Shown here one piece after another: positions 1-8,464 of a stretch of DNA of 64,000 nt. The notes beneath the pieces are model-generated. The model made no database searches. It saw only the letters and a program-made list of their open reading frames with translations, and was not told the origin of the DNA. The stretch is from contig NZ_QVEX01000008.1 of NCBI RefSeq assembly GCF_003434055.1, positions 124,001 to 188,000 on the forward strand, in the 5' to 3' direction. The DNA comes from Enterocloster aldenensis (lineage in GTDB: Bacteria > Bacillota > Clostridia > Lachnospirales > Lachnospiraceae). Position 1 is the first letter of the stretch. Every line of letters starts with the position of its first letter. A program made the position numbers and the translations under genes.

Positions 1-19
1 CACGGCTGACTTTTCCATC

Positions 20-760
20 CTATTCAAATCTTACAATTTCTTTTTTGAGGCGTTTCATGATTTTCTTTTCCAGTCTGGAAATATAAGATTGGGAAATGCC
101 CAGTAAATCAGCCACCTCCTTCTGCGTCATCTCCTCCCCGTCCTCATTTGTAAGACCATACCTGAGTTCCACGATTTTGCGCTCTCTTGGGTTCAGCCGG
201 CTGATTGCATTGTTCAGCAGGCTCTTCTCTATCTCATCCTCAATATCATGGTATATCACGTCCTCATCCGTCCCAAGAATATCCGAAAGCAGAAGTTCAT
301 TTCCATCCCAATCCACATTCAACGGTTCATCGATTGATACCTCCAGCCGTGTCTTGTTATTCCTTCTCAGATACATGAGTATCTCATTCTCAATACACCT
401 GGACGCGTAGGTTGCCAGCTTGATGTTCTTATCCGGCTTAAAGGTGTTGATTGCCTTGATAAGGCCGATGGTTCCAATGGATATCAGATCCTCCACGCCT
501 ACGCTGGTATTATCAAATTTCTTTGCTATGTAAACCACCAGTCTCAGGTTGTGCTCAATCAGGGTTGACCTGGCGCCTTTGTCGTCTTCCCCTCCTAAAA
601 GCCCTATCATCCTGCTCTCTTCCTCTGATTCAAGAGGCGGAGGGAGTATGTCAGCGCCCCCGATATAATGGACTTCGCCCTGCTTTGGCATGAGCACGGT
701 CCTGAAACTTGGTACGGTCTTTAACTGAAAGCGGTTTGGTATGGATACTTTTATAATCAT
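20..760 (-). CDS. sigE: RNA polymerase sporulation sigma factor SigE (pro-sigma-E)
   Basis: This 246-residue sigma-70 family protein is the early mother-cell sigma factor of sporulation. Region 2 spans about residues 73-133 and contains the [15 protein letters not shown] and [11 protein letters not shown] motifs. Region 4 with its helix-turn-helix ([19 protein letters not shown]) spans about 190-243. The N-terminal pro-sequence is present, and [12 protein letters not shown] at about 32-43 resembles the segment around the known processing site of pro-sigma-E. It lies 37 bp after spoIIGA, which encodes its processing protease, so the two form the spoIIG operon. The next gene downstream lies outside the window. 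Confidence 0.96.
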   Translation of the reverse strand: MIIKVSIPNRFQLKTVPSFRTVLMPKQGEVHYIGGADILPPPLESEEESRMIGLLGGEDDKGARSTLIEHNLRLVVYIAKKFDNTSVGVEDLISIGTIGLIKAINTFKPDKNIKLATYASRCIENEILMYLRRNNKTRLEVSIDEPLNVDWDGNELLLSDILGTDEDVIYHDIEDEIEKSLLNNAISRLNPRERKIVELRYGLTNEDGEEMTQKEVADLLGISQSYISRLEKKIMKRLKKEIVRFE

Positions 761-797
761 GGAAATGTCCTCCTGTACGTTGTAAGCTGCGTGTTAT

Positions 798-1643
798 TTA
801 GGTTCCTTCATCGGTTTTCTGTATCAATATCTGATACTCTCCTGAGGGAGACAAACCCTGCTTTGTGATGGCTATCAGAGGTTTTTCCAGGCAATAAACC
901 CGGCCCTCCTGTTCCACCCTGATCCGGTCAATGAACACAGCCGGAAGCACTCCATGGCTGGTCCCTACGGACTGGTAAGGCACATATACCACACCCTTTA
1001 CCGCCGGACACAGCCGGGTCATGAGCCCTGCTGTGGCAACGTGTACCGGCTGTCCGCTGACAGGTTCCCTCAGGCGGTTGCCTGTGTCAATTAATCCAGT
1101 AACTGTTTCTTCTCGTTCCCCGTATTTTAATATGACCCTGCAAAGGTCTTTTCTCCGTGCCATGGAACAGATAAGCCCCTTTATACCTCCTGAAAAGCCA
1201 TAGCAGGCCAGTGCGGCCCCTATCATCATCAAAAGCCAGGCCATGACCGGGATTCCTGTATCCCTTCCGGCCTTCATGATCCTCCAGGCATAATATCCGG
1301 CCCGCGTATGCTCATACAGCACAAGCATCACACCTCCAAGCACCACGGATACAAGATAAATACCTGCCACGGATTTTACAACTTCCCTAAAGCTTTTGAG
1401 ATGATAGGCAGCCACCGCCATAAGACTGCTCACTGCCACGTAGGTTCCCAGTATCTCCACAACAGGAGGAAGACCGGGAACCACACTCACCAGACAGGAC
1501 CATATCCCGCCAATCACAGCCCCTGCAAACAGCCTGCTCTTGGTCGTCCTGTATGATAACACCCTGTTCAATATGGCCAGCACCACCATGTCCATGATGG
1601 TATTGACCGCAAATACCACGTCTATGTATACTGTATAAACCAC
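798..1643 (-). CDS. spoIIGA: Sporulation sigma-E factor-processing peptidase SpoIIGA
   Basis: This 281-residue protein is a membrane aspartic protease that in the known family removes the pro-sequence of pro-sigma-E at the forespore septum. About five hydrophobic segments fill residues 1-150. A soluble C-terminal domain carries the aspartyl protease signature DTGN at about 186-189. The start is GTG at 1643, with AGGTGAGG at 1653-1660 as ribosome binding site. It precedes sigE directly in an operon, the usual arrangement. A promoter with Spo0A-box-like sites lies 40-110 bp upstream. Confidence 0.95.
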   Translation of the reverse strand: MVYTVYIDVVFAVNTIMDMVVLAILNRVLSYRTTKSRLFAGAVIGGIWSCLVSVVPGLPPVVEILGTYVAVSSLMAVAAYHLKSFREVVKSVAGIYLVSVVLGGVMLVLYEHTRAGYYAWRIMKAGRDTGIPVMAWLLMMIGAALACYGFSGGIKGLICSMARRKDLCRVILKYGEREETVTGLIDTGNRLREPVSGQPVHVATAGLMTRLCPAVKGVVYVPYQSVGTSHGVLPAVFIDRIRVEQEGRVYCLEKPLIAITKQGLSPSGEYQILIQKTDEGT

Positions 1644-1683
1644 TCAGCCCGGCCTCACCTCCCTGAAAAACTTTCTGAAAGCC

Positions 1684-1749
1684 ATTATAGCTATTCTGAA
1701 GTACGAATGGTGTCGAAAGAACAGAGGAAGAGGGGAAAATTTATCGACA
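1684..1749 (-). promoter_or_regulatory. spoIIG promoter with two putative Spo0A boxes
   Basis: A perfect -10 hexamer TATAAT lies at 1689-1684. TTCGACA, the reverse complement of the 0A box core TGTCGAA, lies at 1717-1711, and TGTCGAT (one mismatch) lies at 1749-1743. TTCGAC sits at a -35-like position but about 22 bp from the -10, not 17. The B. subtilis spoIIG promoter is known for this extended spacing and for activation by Spo0A~P. The sites are seen directly; their function is inferred from position and family knowledge. Confidence 0.7.
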
Positions 1750-1848
1750 AAAATCGGCAGGGAGCAGTCTGCCAGTGAAATGACAGCCTGCTCCCTGTAA
1801 CGGAACCTTGCACGGATCCTTTCGTTTATCCGGTTTTTATGACAACTG

Positions 1849-1876
1849 AAAAAAGGGCATGTATCCCTACATGCCC
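1849..1876 (-). terminator. Rho-independent terminator after ftsZ
   Basis: GGGCATGT/ACATGCCC forms a hairpin at 1855-1876, followed on the minus strand by six T residues at 1854-1849. It starts about 20 bp after the ftsZ stop and separates ftsZ from spoIIGA, which has its own promoter just downstream. Confidence 0.85.
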
Positions 1877-1896
1877 CTGCATACAATCAAGTTCTT

Positions 1897-3204
1897 TTAT
1901 CTCCTATTCTTCAGGAAATCCGGTATATTAATCTGCATCTCCTTATTAGCCGCCGGCCTAAAGGAATGTGTTGGGGCCGGATTCGGATTTGGGTTCTGAT
2001 TCTGCGTATTACCTGCAGAATATCCCTGGTTCGGATTAAATTTCGGCGCAGTGTATCCACCCTGGCTTCCGGAACCAGCCGGATTATAGCTCGGGGTATA
2101 TCCCTGGATAGGCCTGCTGTATGGCGTGGAAGCAGTTGCCGCTGCCTCAGGCGCTGCCGCATGAGGTACTGCTGCCGCAGAAGCCGCAGGGCTTGTCTTG
2201 CCCTTGAAGCTGGTAAAGCCCTTCATGGCAGTGGATACGGACGCATTGGCGCCGTGCTCGTCCAAACCGGTTGCAATCACGGTAATGGTGGCCTCATCCT
2301 GGGCATTCTCATCATACATGGCGCCAAATATGATATTGGCCTCATCCCCTGACAGCTCCTGAACATAGCTTGCAGCCTCATTGGCTTCAATCAGGCTGAT
2401 ATCGCCGGATATATTGATGATGACATGGCTTGCGCCTTCAATGGTGGTTTCTAACAGAGGACTGGACACTGCCTGCTTAACAGCCTCGATGGCCTTGTCG
2501 TCTCCCTTGGCCTTACCGATACCGATGTGGGCGATTCCCTTGTCAATCATGACGGTCTGTACATCAGCAAAATCCAGGTTGATTAAGCCGGGAACATTAA
2601 TCAGGTCTGTAATTCCCTGTACTGCCTGCTGAAGCACCTCATCTGCCTTCTTAAGCGCATCCGGCATGGTGGTACGCCTGTCCACAATCTCAAGGAGCCT
2701 GTCATTGGGAATCACAATTAAGGTATCGACACTGTTCTTCAGATTCTCGATACCTTCAAGAGCATTGCTCATACGCGTCTTAGCTTCAAAACGGAACGGT
2801 TTGGTAACAACGCCAACCGTAAGGATACCCATATCCTTTGCAATCTTGGCAACCACCGGAGCAGCGCCCGTACCGGTACCGCCTCCCATGCCGCAGGTTA
2901 CGAACACCATGTCCGCTCCCTTAAGGGCCTGTGAAATCTCTTCTGAACTTTCCTCAGCTGCCTTCTCACCAATGTCAGGTCTGGCGCCTGCGCCTAAACC
3001 CTTGGTCAGCTTCTCGCCAATCTGCATGGCAGTAGGTGCCTTACAAAACTGAAGGGCCTGCTTATCGGTATTAACACCAATAAACTCCACCCCCGCAATG
3101 TTCTCATCAATCATACGGTTCACTGCGTTGTTGCCTGCACCGCCCACTCCCACTACTATAATCCTGGCGGCGTTGTCCGACTCATTTATCTTAATCTCTA
3201 ACAA
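1897..3204 (-). CDS. ftsZ: Cell division protein FtsZ
   Basis: This 435-residue tubulin-like GTPase forms the cytokinetic ring. The GTP-binding signature GGGTGTG is at residues 107-113. The globular domain ends near residue 320. A long linker rich in Asn, Pro, Gln and Ala follows, ending in the conserved C-terminal peptide ([11 protein letters not shown]) that docks membrane partners. The start is TTG at 3204, nine bases after AGGAGG; an ATG nearby is out of frame. No ftsA is adjacent. It has its own terminator and is separated from ftsQ by an inserted segment. Confidence 0.97.
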   Translation of the reverse strand: MLEIKINESDNAARIIVVGVGGAGNNAVNRMIDENIAGVEFIGVNTDKQALQFCKAPTAMQIGEKLTKGLGAGARPDIGEKAAEESSEEISQALKGADMVFVTCGMGGGTGTGAAPVVAKIAKDMGILTVGVVTKPFRFEAKTRMSNALEGIENLKNSVDTLIVIPNDRLLEIVDRRTTMPDALKKADEVLQQAVQGITDLINVPGLINLDFADVQTVMIDKGIAHIGIGKAKGDDKAIEAVKQAVSSPLLETTIEGASHVIINISGDISLIEANEAASYVQELSGDEANIIFGAMYDENAQDEATITVIATGLDEHGANASVSTAMKGFTSFKGKTSPAASAAAVPHAAAPEAAATASTPYSRPIQGYTPSYNPAGSGSQGGYTAPKFNPNQGYSAGNTQNQNPNPNPAPTHSFRPAANKEMQINIPDFLKNRR

Positions 3205-3504
3205 GATTCATATCCTCCTTTTATTCCCATACTGCCATTTTAAGCCAAGCCTGTACTTCTATTATCATATCAATTTCTCTTTGATTTCTGGTCTAACTAA
3301 TACTATATTTGATTTTACAAAAAATATCAATAGCTTTTTTAATAAAAATTATATTTCAGCTAATTCCTTCTACTTCTTGCTTTTACGGCATGGCCTGTAA
3401 ATTTGCAGGCGCTTTCATGCAGCCTTCACAGCTCCCGAACATATGTTCCGTATTTCCAATGGTTTCTGGTTACCCGCTCTTAAACCACCGCGCTTATGAT
3501 TGTC

Positions 3505-4052
3505 TTAATCTCCCACTGCATCATGGCATGAGTAACATTTAATATTAATATCTCCATGTTCCCAATGAATATCCGTCTCTTTCAGGTCCATGGCCTCTGC
3601 AACCCTATGCCCAGAGCATGCAATACCCATTATATGGGGCATGTCTATATTTTGGCGGCTTACATACATTATATTATGAAGGAACTGATTTTTTCCAGTC
3701 CGCTGTAATAAACAATCTGCTTCTGTTTTTTAGGGAAAAAACCAACCATTTCAGATAAAGCCAATACTATGTCTTCATTATCATTTTTATCCAAACCAAG
3801 GTTTCCGTATAGCGGAACCGCCTGAATATATCTCCCACCTGCCTCCTCTTACATTTTCCCATATACAGGATGCCGACCGCCGGTTCTGCTGAATCTTCTC
3901 GGTACAGTTATATGATGTACCTGTCTATGAATACTATATCCAATCTTAGGGATTTCAACAACATCCATATATTTCTGCGCCTCTTCCTCATAGAGGACAG
4001 AATCCGCATCACTCATGGACATTGTACCAGATTCAAGAAGGGATGACAACAT
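3505..4052 (-). pseudogene. Decayed gene remnant, tyrosine-recombinase-like at its 3' end
   Basis: On the minus strand a protein-like frame runs from 4052 to 3669. It is interrupted by an in-frame TAA at 3851-3849 and continues with plausible protein sequence (YIQAVPLYGNLGLDKND, then MVGFFPKKQKQIVYYSGL). Near 3675 the coding signal moves to another frame that runs to a stop at 3507-3505. That segment contains CSGHRVAEAMDLKETDIHW, which resembles box I of phage-integrase catalytic domains (G-x-R-x-x-E-A-x-x-L-x-x-x-D-I). The later H-x-x-R and Tyr motifs are absent. The integrase resemblance is my pattern reading; the N-terminal part is unrecognised and could be a separate gene. The rest of 3205-4223 is AT-rich and I see nothing else in it. 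Confidence 0.45.
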
Positions 4053-4232
4053 TTGTTTCAGCTTTCATCTCCCCTTTAAATCAGAGGATGGGAATGAATG
4101 TTCAAACACACCCTGGGCCACTTCCATTTTTCATAAAATATGAATCTCCTTTTTAAGGCCCAAACCATATCGTAACACTCTGTCCTTGTCCGCATATATT
4201 ATATTAACTTTCAAATAAGCGAGGTGAATAAA

Positions 4233-4613
4233 TTGGCTATTATAAATAAACTTGACAATACTGCCAGCGTCACATATGGCGGGAATCCAATCAACAGCAA
4301 CTCTGTCTCGACTGTCCTGCTCCTCCAGCCCACATTGCTTAAGACGGTTGATAAACTGACCGCCAGTATCGGCGATACTTTAACCTATACCATTACAGTG
4401 ACCAATGTCAGCTTAAATGCTTTAACGAATTTACCATTTACAGATACCATTCCAACCGGCGCCACATTTGTAACCGGATCCTTTACGGTTAATGGTACTG
4501 CTGCCACGCCCACAGTTACGAATAATACCCTGACCTACACCATCCCCAACATTGCATCACTTGGGACAGCCAGTGTACAGTTTCAAGTTAAAGTTGTCGG
4601 AGGTACCACCTGA
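4233..4613 (+). CDS. Short DUF11 repeat-domain protein
   Basis: This protein of about 126 residues contains one DUF11-type domain, a beta-sandwich repeat found in bacterial surface proteins. The segments TVDKLTASIGDTLTYTITVTN, LPFTDTIPTGATFVTGSFTVNG and LGTASVQFQVKV are typical of the family. TTG at 4233 is preferred as start because AGGTG lies six bases upstream; GTG at 4224 lies inside that site. There is no signal peptide, transmembrane anchor or sorting motif. The protein ends right after one domain, whereas relatives usually carry several, so it may be a truncated copy. It lies in the segment that splits the dcw cluster. Confidence 0.7.
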   Translation: MAIINKLDNTASVTYGGNPINSNSVSTVLLLQPTLLKTVDKLTASIGDTLTYTITVTNVSLNALTNLPFTDTIPTGATFVTGSFTVNGTAATPTVTNNTLTYTIPNIASLGTASVQFQVKVVGGTT

Positions 4614-4826
4614 TCATTATCAAAAAGTATTGTATTACCAATACCCTGACACGATGTTTATCTTTCAGATTGTTCTGTTTCGCTACCGGACTAAATGTTA
4701 TGTGAGATGGTCTGATTTCAATATTTTCAGTAATACAACATCCACAAACTCATATCTTTTATTTGACTGCTCTCCATAGACAGACAGCCGGGGGAGCAGT
4801 TTGGATAATATCTTCCCCATTACCTT

Positions 4827-4854
4827 TTGAATCCAACACCTTACCTCGTATAAA
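4827..4854 (+). promoter_or_regulatory. Putative sigma-A promoter for the BFD-like gene
   Basis: TTGAAT at 4827-4832 and TATAAA at 4849-4854 are separated by 16 bp and lie 45 bp before the start codon. The rest of 4614-4826 holds nothing I can recognise. Confidence 0.5.
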
Positions 4855-4898
4855 TAATAAGGAAATACGTATACTAGCATCATTAGGAGGTGTATACC

Positions 4899-5075
4899 AT
4901 GGATTTAAACGAAACTATCTGTTTTTGTAATGACGTAACAGCCGGCATGATAAAGGATGCAGTCGATTCCAGTGCTAAAACCTTAGAAGATGTACAGGCT
5001 GCCACCGGAGCAGGTACCGTATGTGGCGGATGTCTTGATAATATACAAGCAATCATTGATGAATTAACTTCATAA
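4899..5075 (+). CDS. BFD-like [2Fe-2S]-binding protein
   Basis: This 58-residue protein has the Cys pattern of the bacterioferritin-associated-ferredoxin-like fold: CFC at residues 8-10 and CGGC at about 41-44, a C-x-C...C-x-x-C arrangement that ligates one [2Fe-2S] cluster. The start at 4899 is fixed by AGGAGG at 4885-4890. It is a stand-alone domain with its own promoter and terminator, so its electron partner cannot be read from context. A cytosolic iron-sulfur or redox role is inferred from the fold. Confidence 0.88.
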   Translation: MDLNETICFCNDVTAGMIKDAVDSSAKTLEDVQAATGAGTVCGGCLDNIQAIIDELTS

Positions 5076-5085
5076 TATTCCAATC

Positions 5086-5121
5086 ATGCCCATCTGATTC
5101 TTCCGCAGATGGGCATTTTTT
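5086..5121 (+). terminator. Rho-independent terminator of the BFD-like gene
   Basis: A perfect 11-bp stem (ATGCCCATCTG / CAGATGGGCAT, 5086-5096 and 5106-5116) is followed by a T run at 5117-5121 on the plus strand. The T run meets the 3' end of convergent ftsQ. Confidence 0.9.
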
Positions 5122-5864
5122 CATTTTCTTTTAAAAGTAATCCCTGCCCTGCTGTCTGCTTCCGAATAATTTTCCAGCCGCATGGTCCCGCTTATCTGGG
5201 TCAGCTGGGGCTGGGCTGCCAGGATGTCGCTGAGTGTGGAAATCTTGCCGTCAATATCCGTATTGCTGCCCAGGGTGACCTCCATCTGGCCAATGAACAG
5301 GGTAGCCTGTCCATGGGCATCATACTGTATCCTGTCCACTGCAATCTTATATGAGGACAGCTGCTGGGTCAGGTTCAGTATCTCCTCGAAGATCTCCTTA
5401 TCATCCACAGGAAGGGCCCTGTGAAGTACAATCTGTCCAAAATCCAGCCCTGTAACCCATGGAACCCCGTCCAGCTGGCTGCTGGAGCTCTCCACCACGA
5501 TTCCGTCCTTGTCAAAATACATGTAGCTGCTCATGTAGGAAACATATCCCACAATACTCTTTTCATATATAATGATTTCCACATTGAAGGGTCCGTGGAA
5601 CACCACCTTGTAATCCTCCACAAAGGGAATCTGGCGGTGCGGGCGGAACCTGTCCGTAAAATACGCATAGGCCGAGTTCTTTCCCCATCTGCCGGAAAAC
5701 AGGAATTCCTCCATCTGAGAAGCGTTATACCGTTTGCTTCCCGTGACCGTGATATTCTGTATATGCACAGACAGAAGCAGGATTGCCGCAAGCAATATGA
5801 TTGTTACGGCAATTCCCGCTCCCATGTGATGTTTTCTCAAAAAATTCCTCATGCAGTACCTCAC
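5121..5864 (-). CDS. divIB: Cell division protein FtsQ/DivIB
   Basis: This 247-residue bitopic membrane protein belongs to the divisome. It has a short basic cytoplasmic N-terminus, one transmembrane helix at about residues 18-35, then a POTRA domain (ITVTGSKRYNASQMEEFLF) and a beta domain outside the membrane. It follows the murA gene by 12 bp and is the last gene of the upstream dcw block, because the next 1.9 kb is on the opposite strand or decayed. Confidence 0.9.
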   Translation of the reverse strand: MRYCMRNFLRKHHMGAGIAVTIILLAAILLLSVHIQNITVTGSKRYNASQMEEFLFSGRWGKNSAYAYFTDRFRPHRQIPFVEDYKVVFHGPFNVEIIIYEKSIVGYVSYMSSYMYFDKDGIVVESSSSQLDGVPWVTGLDFGQIVLHRALPVDDKEIFEEILNLTQQLSSYKIAVDRIQYDAHGQATLFIGQMEVTLGSNTDIDGKISTLSDILAAQPQLTQISGTMRLENYSEADSRAGITFKRK

Positions 5865-5876
5865 CTGGTTATGATT

Positions 5877-7145
5877 TTATTTATCCAGCCACCTGATATC
5901 AGCGCCAAGAGCCGCCATATCCCGGCATATATCCTCATACCCCCGCTCAATATGTTGGCAGTCATTGATAAGGGTTTCCCCCTCTGCTGCCAGGGCCGCC
6001 ACTGCCAGGGCTGCCCCGCCCCTTAAATCAGAGGCATATACGCTTGCACCTTTTAAAGGATAGCTGCCTTTAATCACCGCCCGCTGTCCCTCTGTCTCCA
6101 CCGCGGCCCCCATCTGCACCAGGGCTTTTGCCGTGGCAAACCTTCCCTCGAACACCTGCTCCACAATGGTGCTGGTTCCCTGTCCCGATGCCAGGAACGC
6201 CATGTAAGGGGACTGAAGGTCCGTTGGGAATTCCGGATATGGACCAGTCTTTATGTCCAGGGGCAGGGGGCGTTTCTTCATCTCAATGCGGATCTGCCTG
6301 CAGCAGCTGTCCTTTTGGATGGATGCGCCTGAACGTTTAAGCATCTCCAATGGAAGTTCCAGCTCTGCCGCCCGCACCTCTTTCAAGGTAATGCTTCCCA
6401 TTGCAGCCATGACGGCCGCCGCGTAGGTTCCGGCCACTATCCTGTCCCCTTCCACACGGAAGCTGCTGTCATGAAGTTCCTCCACGCCCTGTATCATCAG
6501 ATGGTCCGTGCCCATACCGCAGATAACCGCCCCCATGTTATTGAGGAAGCGGCACAGCTGGCTGATTTCCGGCTCCTTGGCAGCGCCATGAATCACCGTG
6601 ACCTCCTTTGCCAGCACCGAGGCCAGGATAGCCTGCTCCGTTGCGCCCACACTTGGATAGGGGAGATGGATTTCCGTGCCCTTAAGTCCCTGGGCATCCC
6701 TGCACCTGGCTTCAATCAGCCCGTCATGCTCTTTTATCTCGGCTCCCAGGGCCTGCAGGGCCATCAGATGAAGGTCTATGGGGCGCGCGCCGATGAGACA
6801 TCCGCCCGGATAACAGCTCCTTCCTTCGCCCATCCGGCCCAGCAGCGCGCTGAGCACCACAATGGAGGAACGCATGGCCGTTACATACGTTTCCGGAATA
6901 CTGGTCCCGGTGATATGGCGGGCGTCGATGACAAGGCAGTCGCCTTTGTGGCAGCATCTGGCTCCCAGATACTCCAGTATGTCCACCATACAGGCCACGT
7001 CCCGGATGACCGGTACATTGGTCAGGACCGTAATACCTCTGTGAAGCAGCGCGGCTGCCGCCATGGGCAGGACTGCGTTTTTAGAACCTTGTATGGATAT
7101 CTCCCCTTCCAAGGGAGTAAGACCAAAAACCTGAATAACAGACAA
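5877..7145 (-). CDS. murA: UDP-N-acetylglucosamine 1-carboxyvinyltransferase (MurA)
   Basis: This protein of about 422 residues transfers enolpyruvate from PEP to UDP-GlcNAc, the first committed step of peptidoglycan synthesis. The loop YPGGCLIGARPIDLHL carries the catalytic Cys, residue 116 here, which matches Cys115 of the family and is the fosfomycin target. TTG at 7145 is chosen as start because AGGAGG lies eight bases upstream; an ATG at 7202 would add 19 residues that do not fit the family. In this cluster it occupies the position between ftsW and ftsQ. Confidence 0.93.
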   Translation of the reverse strand: MSVIQVFGLTPLEGEISIQGSKNAVLPMAAAALLHRGITVLTNVPVIRDVACMVDILEYLGARCCHKGDCLVIDARHITGTSIPETYVTAMRSSIVVLSALLGRMGEGRSCYPGGCLIGARPIDLHLMALQALGAEIKEHDGLIEARCRDAQGLKGTEIHLPYPSVGATEQAILASVLAKEVTVIHGAAKEPEISQLCRFLNNMGAVICGMGTDHLMIQGVEELHDSSFRVEGDRIVAGTYAAAVMAAMGSITLKEVRAAELELPLEMLKRSGASIQKDSCCRQIRIEMKKRPLPLDIKTGPYPEFPTDLQSPYMAFLASGQGTSTIVEQVFEGRFATAKALVQMGAAVETEGQRAVIKGSYPLKGASVYASDLRGGAALAVAALAAEGETLINDCQHIERGYEDICRDMAALGADIRWLDK

Positions 7146-7227
7146 TAGGGGCACCTCCTGGTATATATGCCTTCCGCAGAAAACACGATCTACTTTAAGC
7201 ATATGCCGGGACGCGCCCCCTTGTGCG

Positions 7228-8451
7228 TCACTTTTCCAATTTAATCTGATTGGACACGCTCAGGACAATCCCCATCTCCATGAGCAGGAACAGGACCGAC
7301 GTGCCCCCGTAACTGATAAAGGGCAGCGTGATGCCTGTATTGGGAATGGTATTGGTGACAACCGCAATGTTCAGTATGACCTGGATGGCGATATGTCCCA
7401 TGACACCGACCACCAAAAGGGCTCCGAACAGGTCGGGGGCATTGTTGGCAATGAGCATGAACCTGTATATCATGAACAGGAAGATCAGGATGATGGATAC
7501 TGCCCCGAACAGCCCCAGTTCCTCACATATGATGGCAAAAATCATATCGTTCTGGGACTCCGGAAGGAAGCCCAGCTTCTGGATGCTCTCCCCCAGCCCC
7601 TGTCCCACCAGGCCGCCCGATCCAATGGCATACAGTCCCTGAAGCACCTGGAAGCCCTTGTCCGTGGGGTCCGACTCAGGGTTCAGCCACGCCTCGATCC
7701 GACGGAACTGGTATGGCTGAAGGAGCTTGATGGTCATCAGGAACTTTCCGATGGGCCCTGCAAAGGCCAGGGTCCCAAGACCCAGGGCCCCAAGGGTGAA
7801 AAAGGGCCATTTGACCTTACATGCCACAAAAAGCATGACAAAGGCAATACCGCAGACAATGATGCCTGAACTCAGGTTGTTCATAGCAACCAGACCCGCA
7901 ATGGGCAGCGTCAGGGCCACGATATAGCCCATATTCTTCCATTTATTGATTTTCATACCCATGGTGGTAATCATGGCCGCCAGAAGCACGATCAGGGCAA
8001 TCTTGACAAACTCCGTGGGCTGGAAACTGAAGGGGCCCAGGGGAAGCCAGCGCTTCTTGCCGTTTACCTCCTTGCCCACAAAGCTTACCGCTATCATGAG
8101 TATGTAGGACATCAGATAAGCTGCCACGGAAAACCTGGCAAATATATGGTAGTCTATCTTGGAAATGATAAGCATGCCCACGAATCCGGCTGCCGCAATC
8201 ATGGCCTGACGTTCCATGAAGTATGCGCCGTTCCCCTTATAATTCAGCTGGGCCGAATAGGAACTGGCGCTGTAAATCATTACCAATCCAAAGGATGTCA
8301 GGAAAATGATGCAGAATAAAAGGCTGTAATCATAGAAATGTCTGGCCTTCTTTTTCTTCTTTGGCATCTGCTGTTCTCTTATGTCCTGTGTTCCGGCCGG
8401 GCGCCCTGCCTGTCTTTCCGGCCGGGCGGCCGTCTGCACCTTTCCCGCCAT
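7228..8451 (-). CDS. ftsW: SEDS peptidoglycan glycosyltransferase FtsW/SpoVE
   Basis: This polytopic SEDS-family protein of about 407 residues polymerises lipid II with a class B PBP partner. A basic N-terminus is followed by about ten membrane segments. The signatures WLPLGPFSFQPTEFVKIA, the loop PESDPTDKGFQVLQGLYAIGSGGL and the end GGTSVLFLLMEMGIVLSVS are diagnostic. ATG at 8451 is nine bases after AGGAGG, which overlaps the murD stop. The sequence alone does not separate vegetative FtsW from sporulation SpoVE; a spoVD-like PBP in the same cluster makes either plausible. Confidence 0.9.
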   Translation of the reverse strand: MAGKVQTAARPERQAGRPAGTQDIREQQMPKKKKKARHFYDYSLLFCIIFLTSFGLVMIYSASSYSAQLNYKGNGAYFMERQAMIAAAGFVGMLIISKIDYHIFARFSVAAYLMSYILMIAVSFVGKEVNGKKRWLPLGPFSFQPTEFVKIALIVLLAAMITTMGMKINKWKNMGYIVALTLPIAGLVAMNNLSSGIIVCGIAFVMLFVACKVKWPFFTLGALGLGTLAFAGPIGKFLMTIKLLQPYQFRRIEAWLNPESDPTDKGFQVLQGLYAIGSGGLVGQGLGESIQKLGFLPESQNDMIFAIICEELGLFGAVSIILIFLFMIYRFMLIANNAPDLFGALLVVGVMGHIAIQVILNIAVVTNTIPNTGITLPFISYGGTSVLFLLMEMGIVLSVSNQIKLEK

Positions 8452-8464
8452 ACGCAATTACCTC

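Noticed and set aside
1644..1886. 80-residue open frame between ftsZ and spoIIGA
   Set aside because: It covers the ftsZ terminator and the spoIIGA promoter and has no protein-like features.
4698..4883. 61-residue minus-strand open frame upstream of the BFD-like gene
   Set aside because: It covers the predicted promoter of the BFD gene, with no protein-like signature.
5421..6026. 201-residue plus-strand open frame across ftsQ and murA
   Set aside because: Antisense shadow of two well-supported genes on the minus strand.
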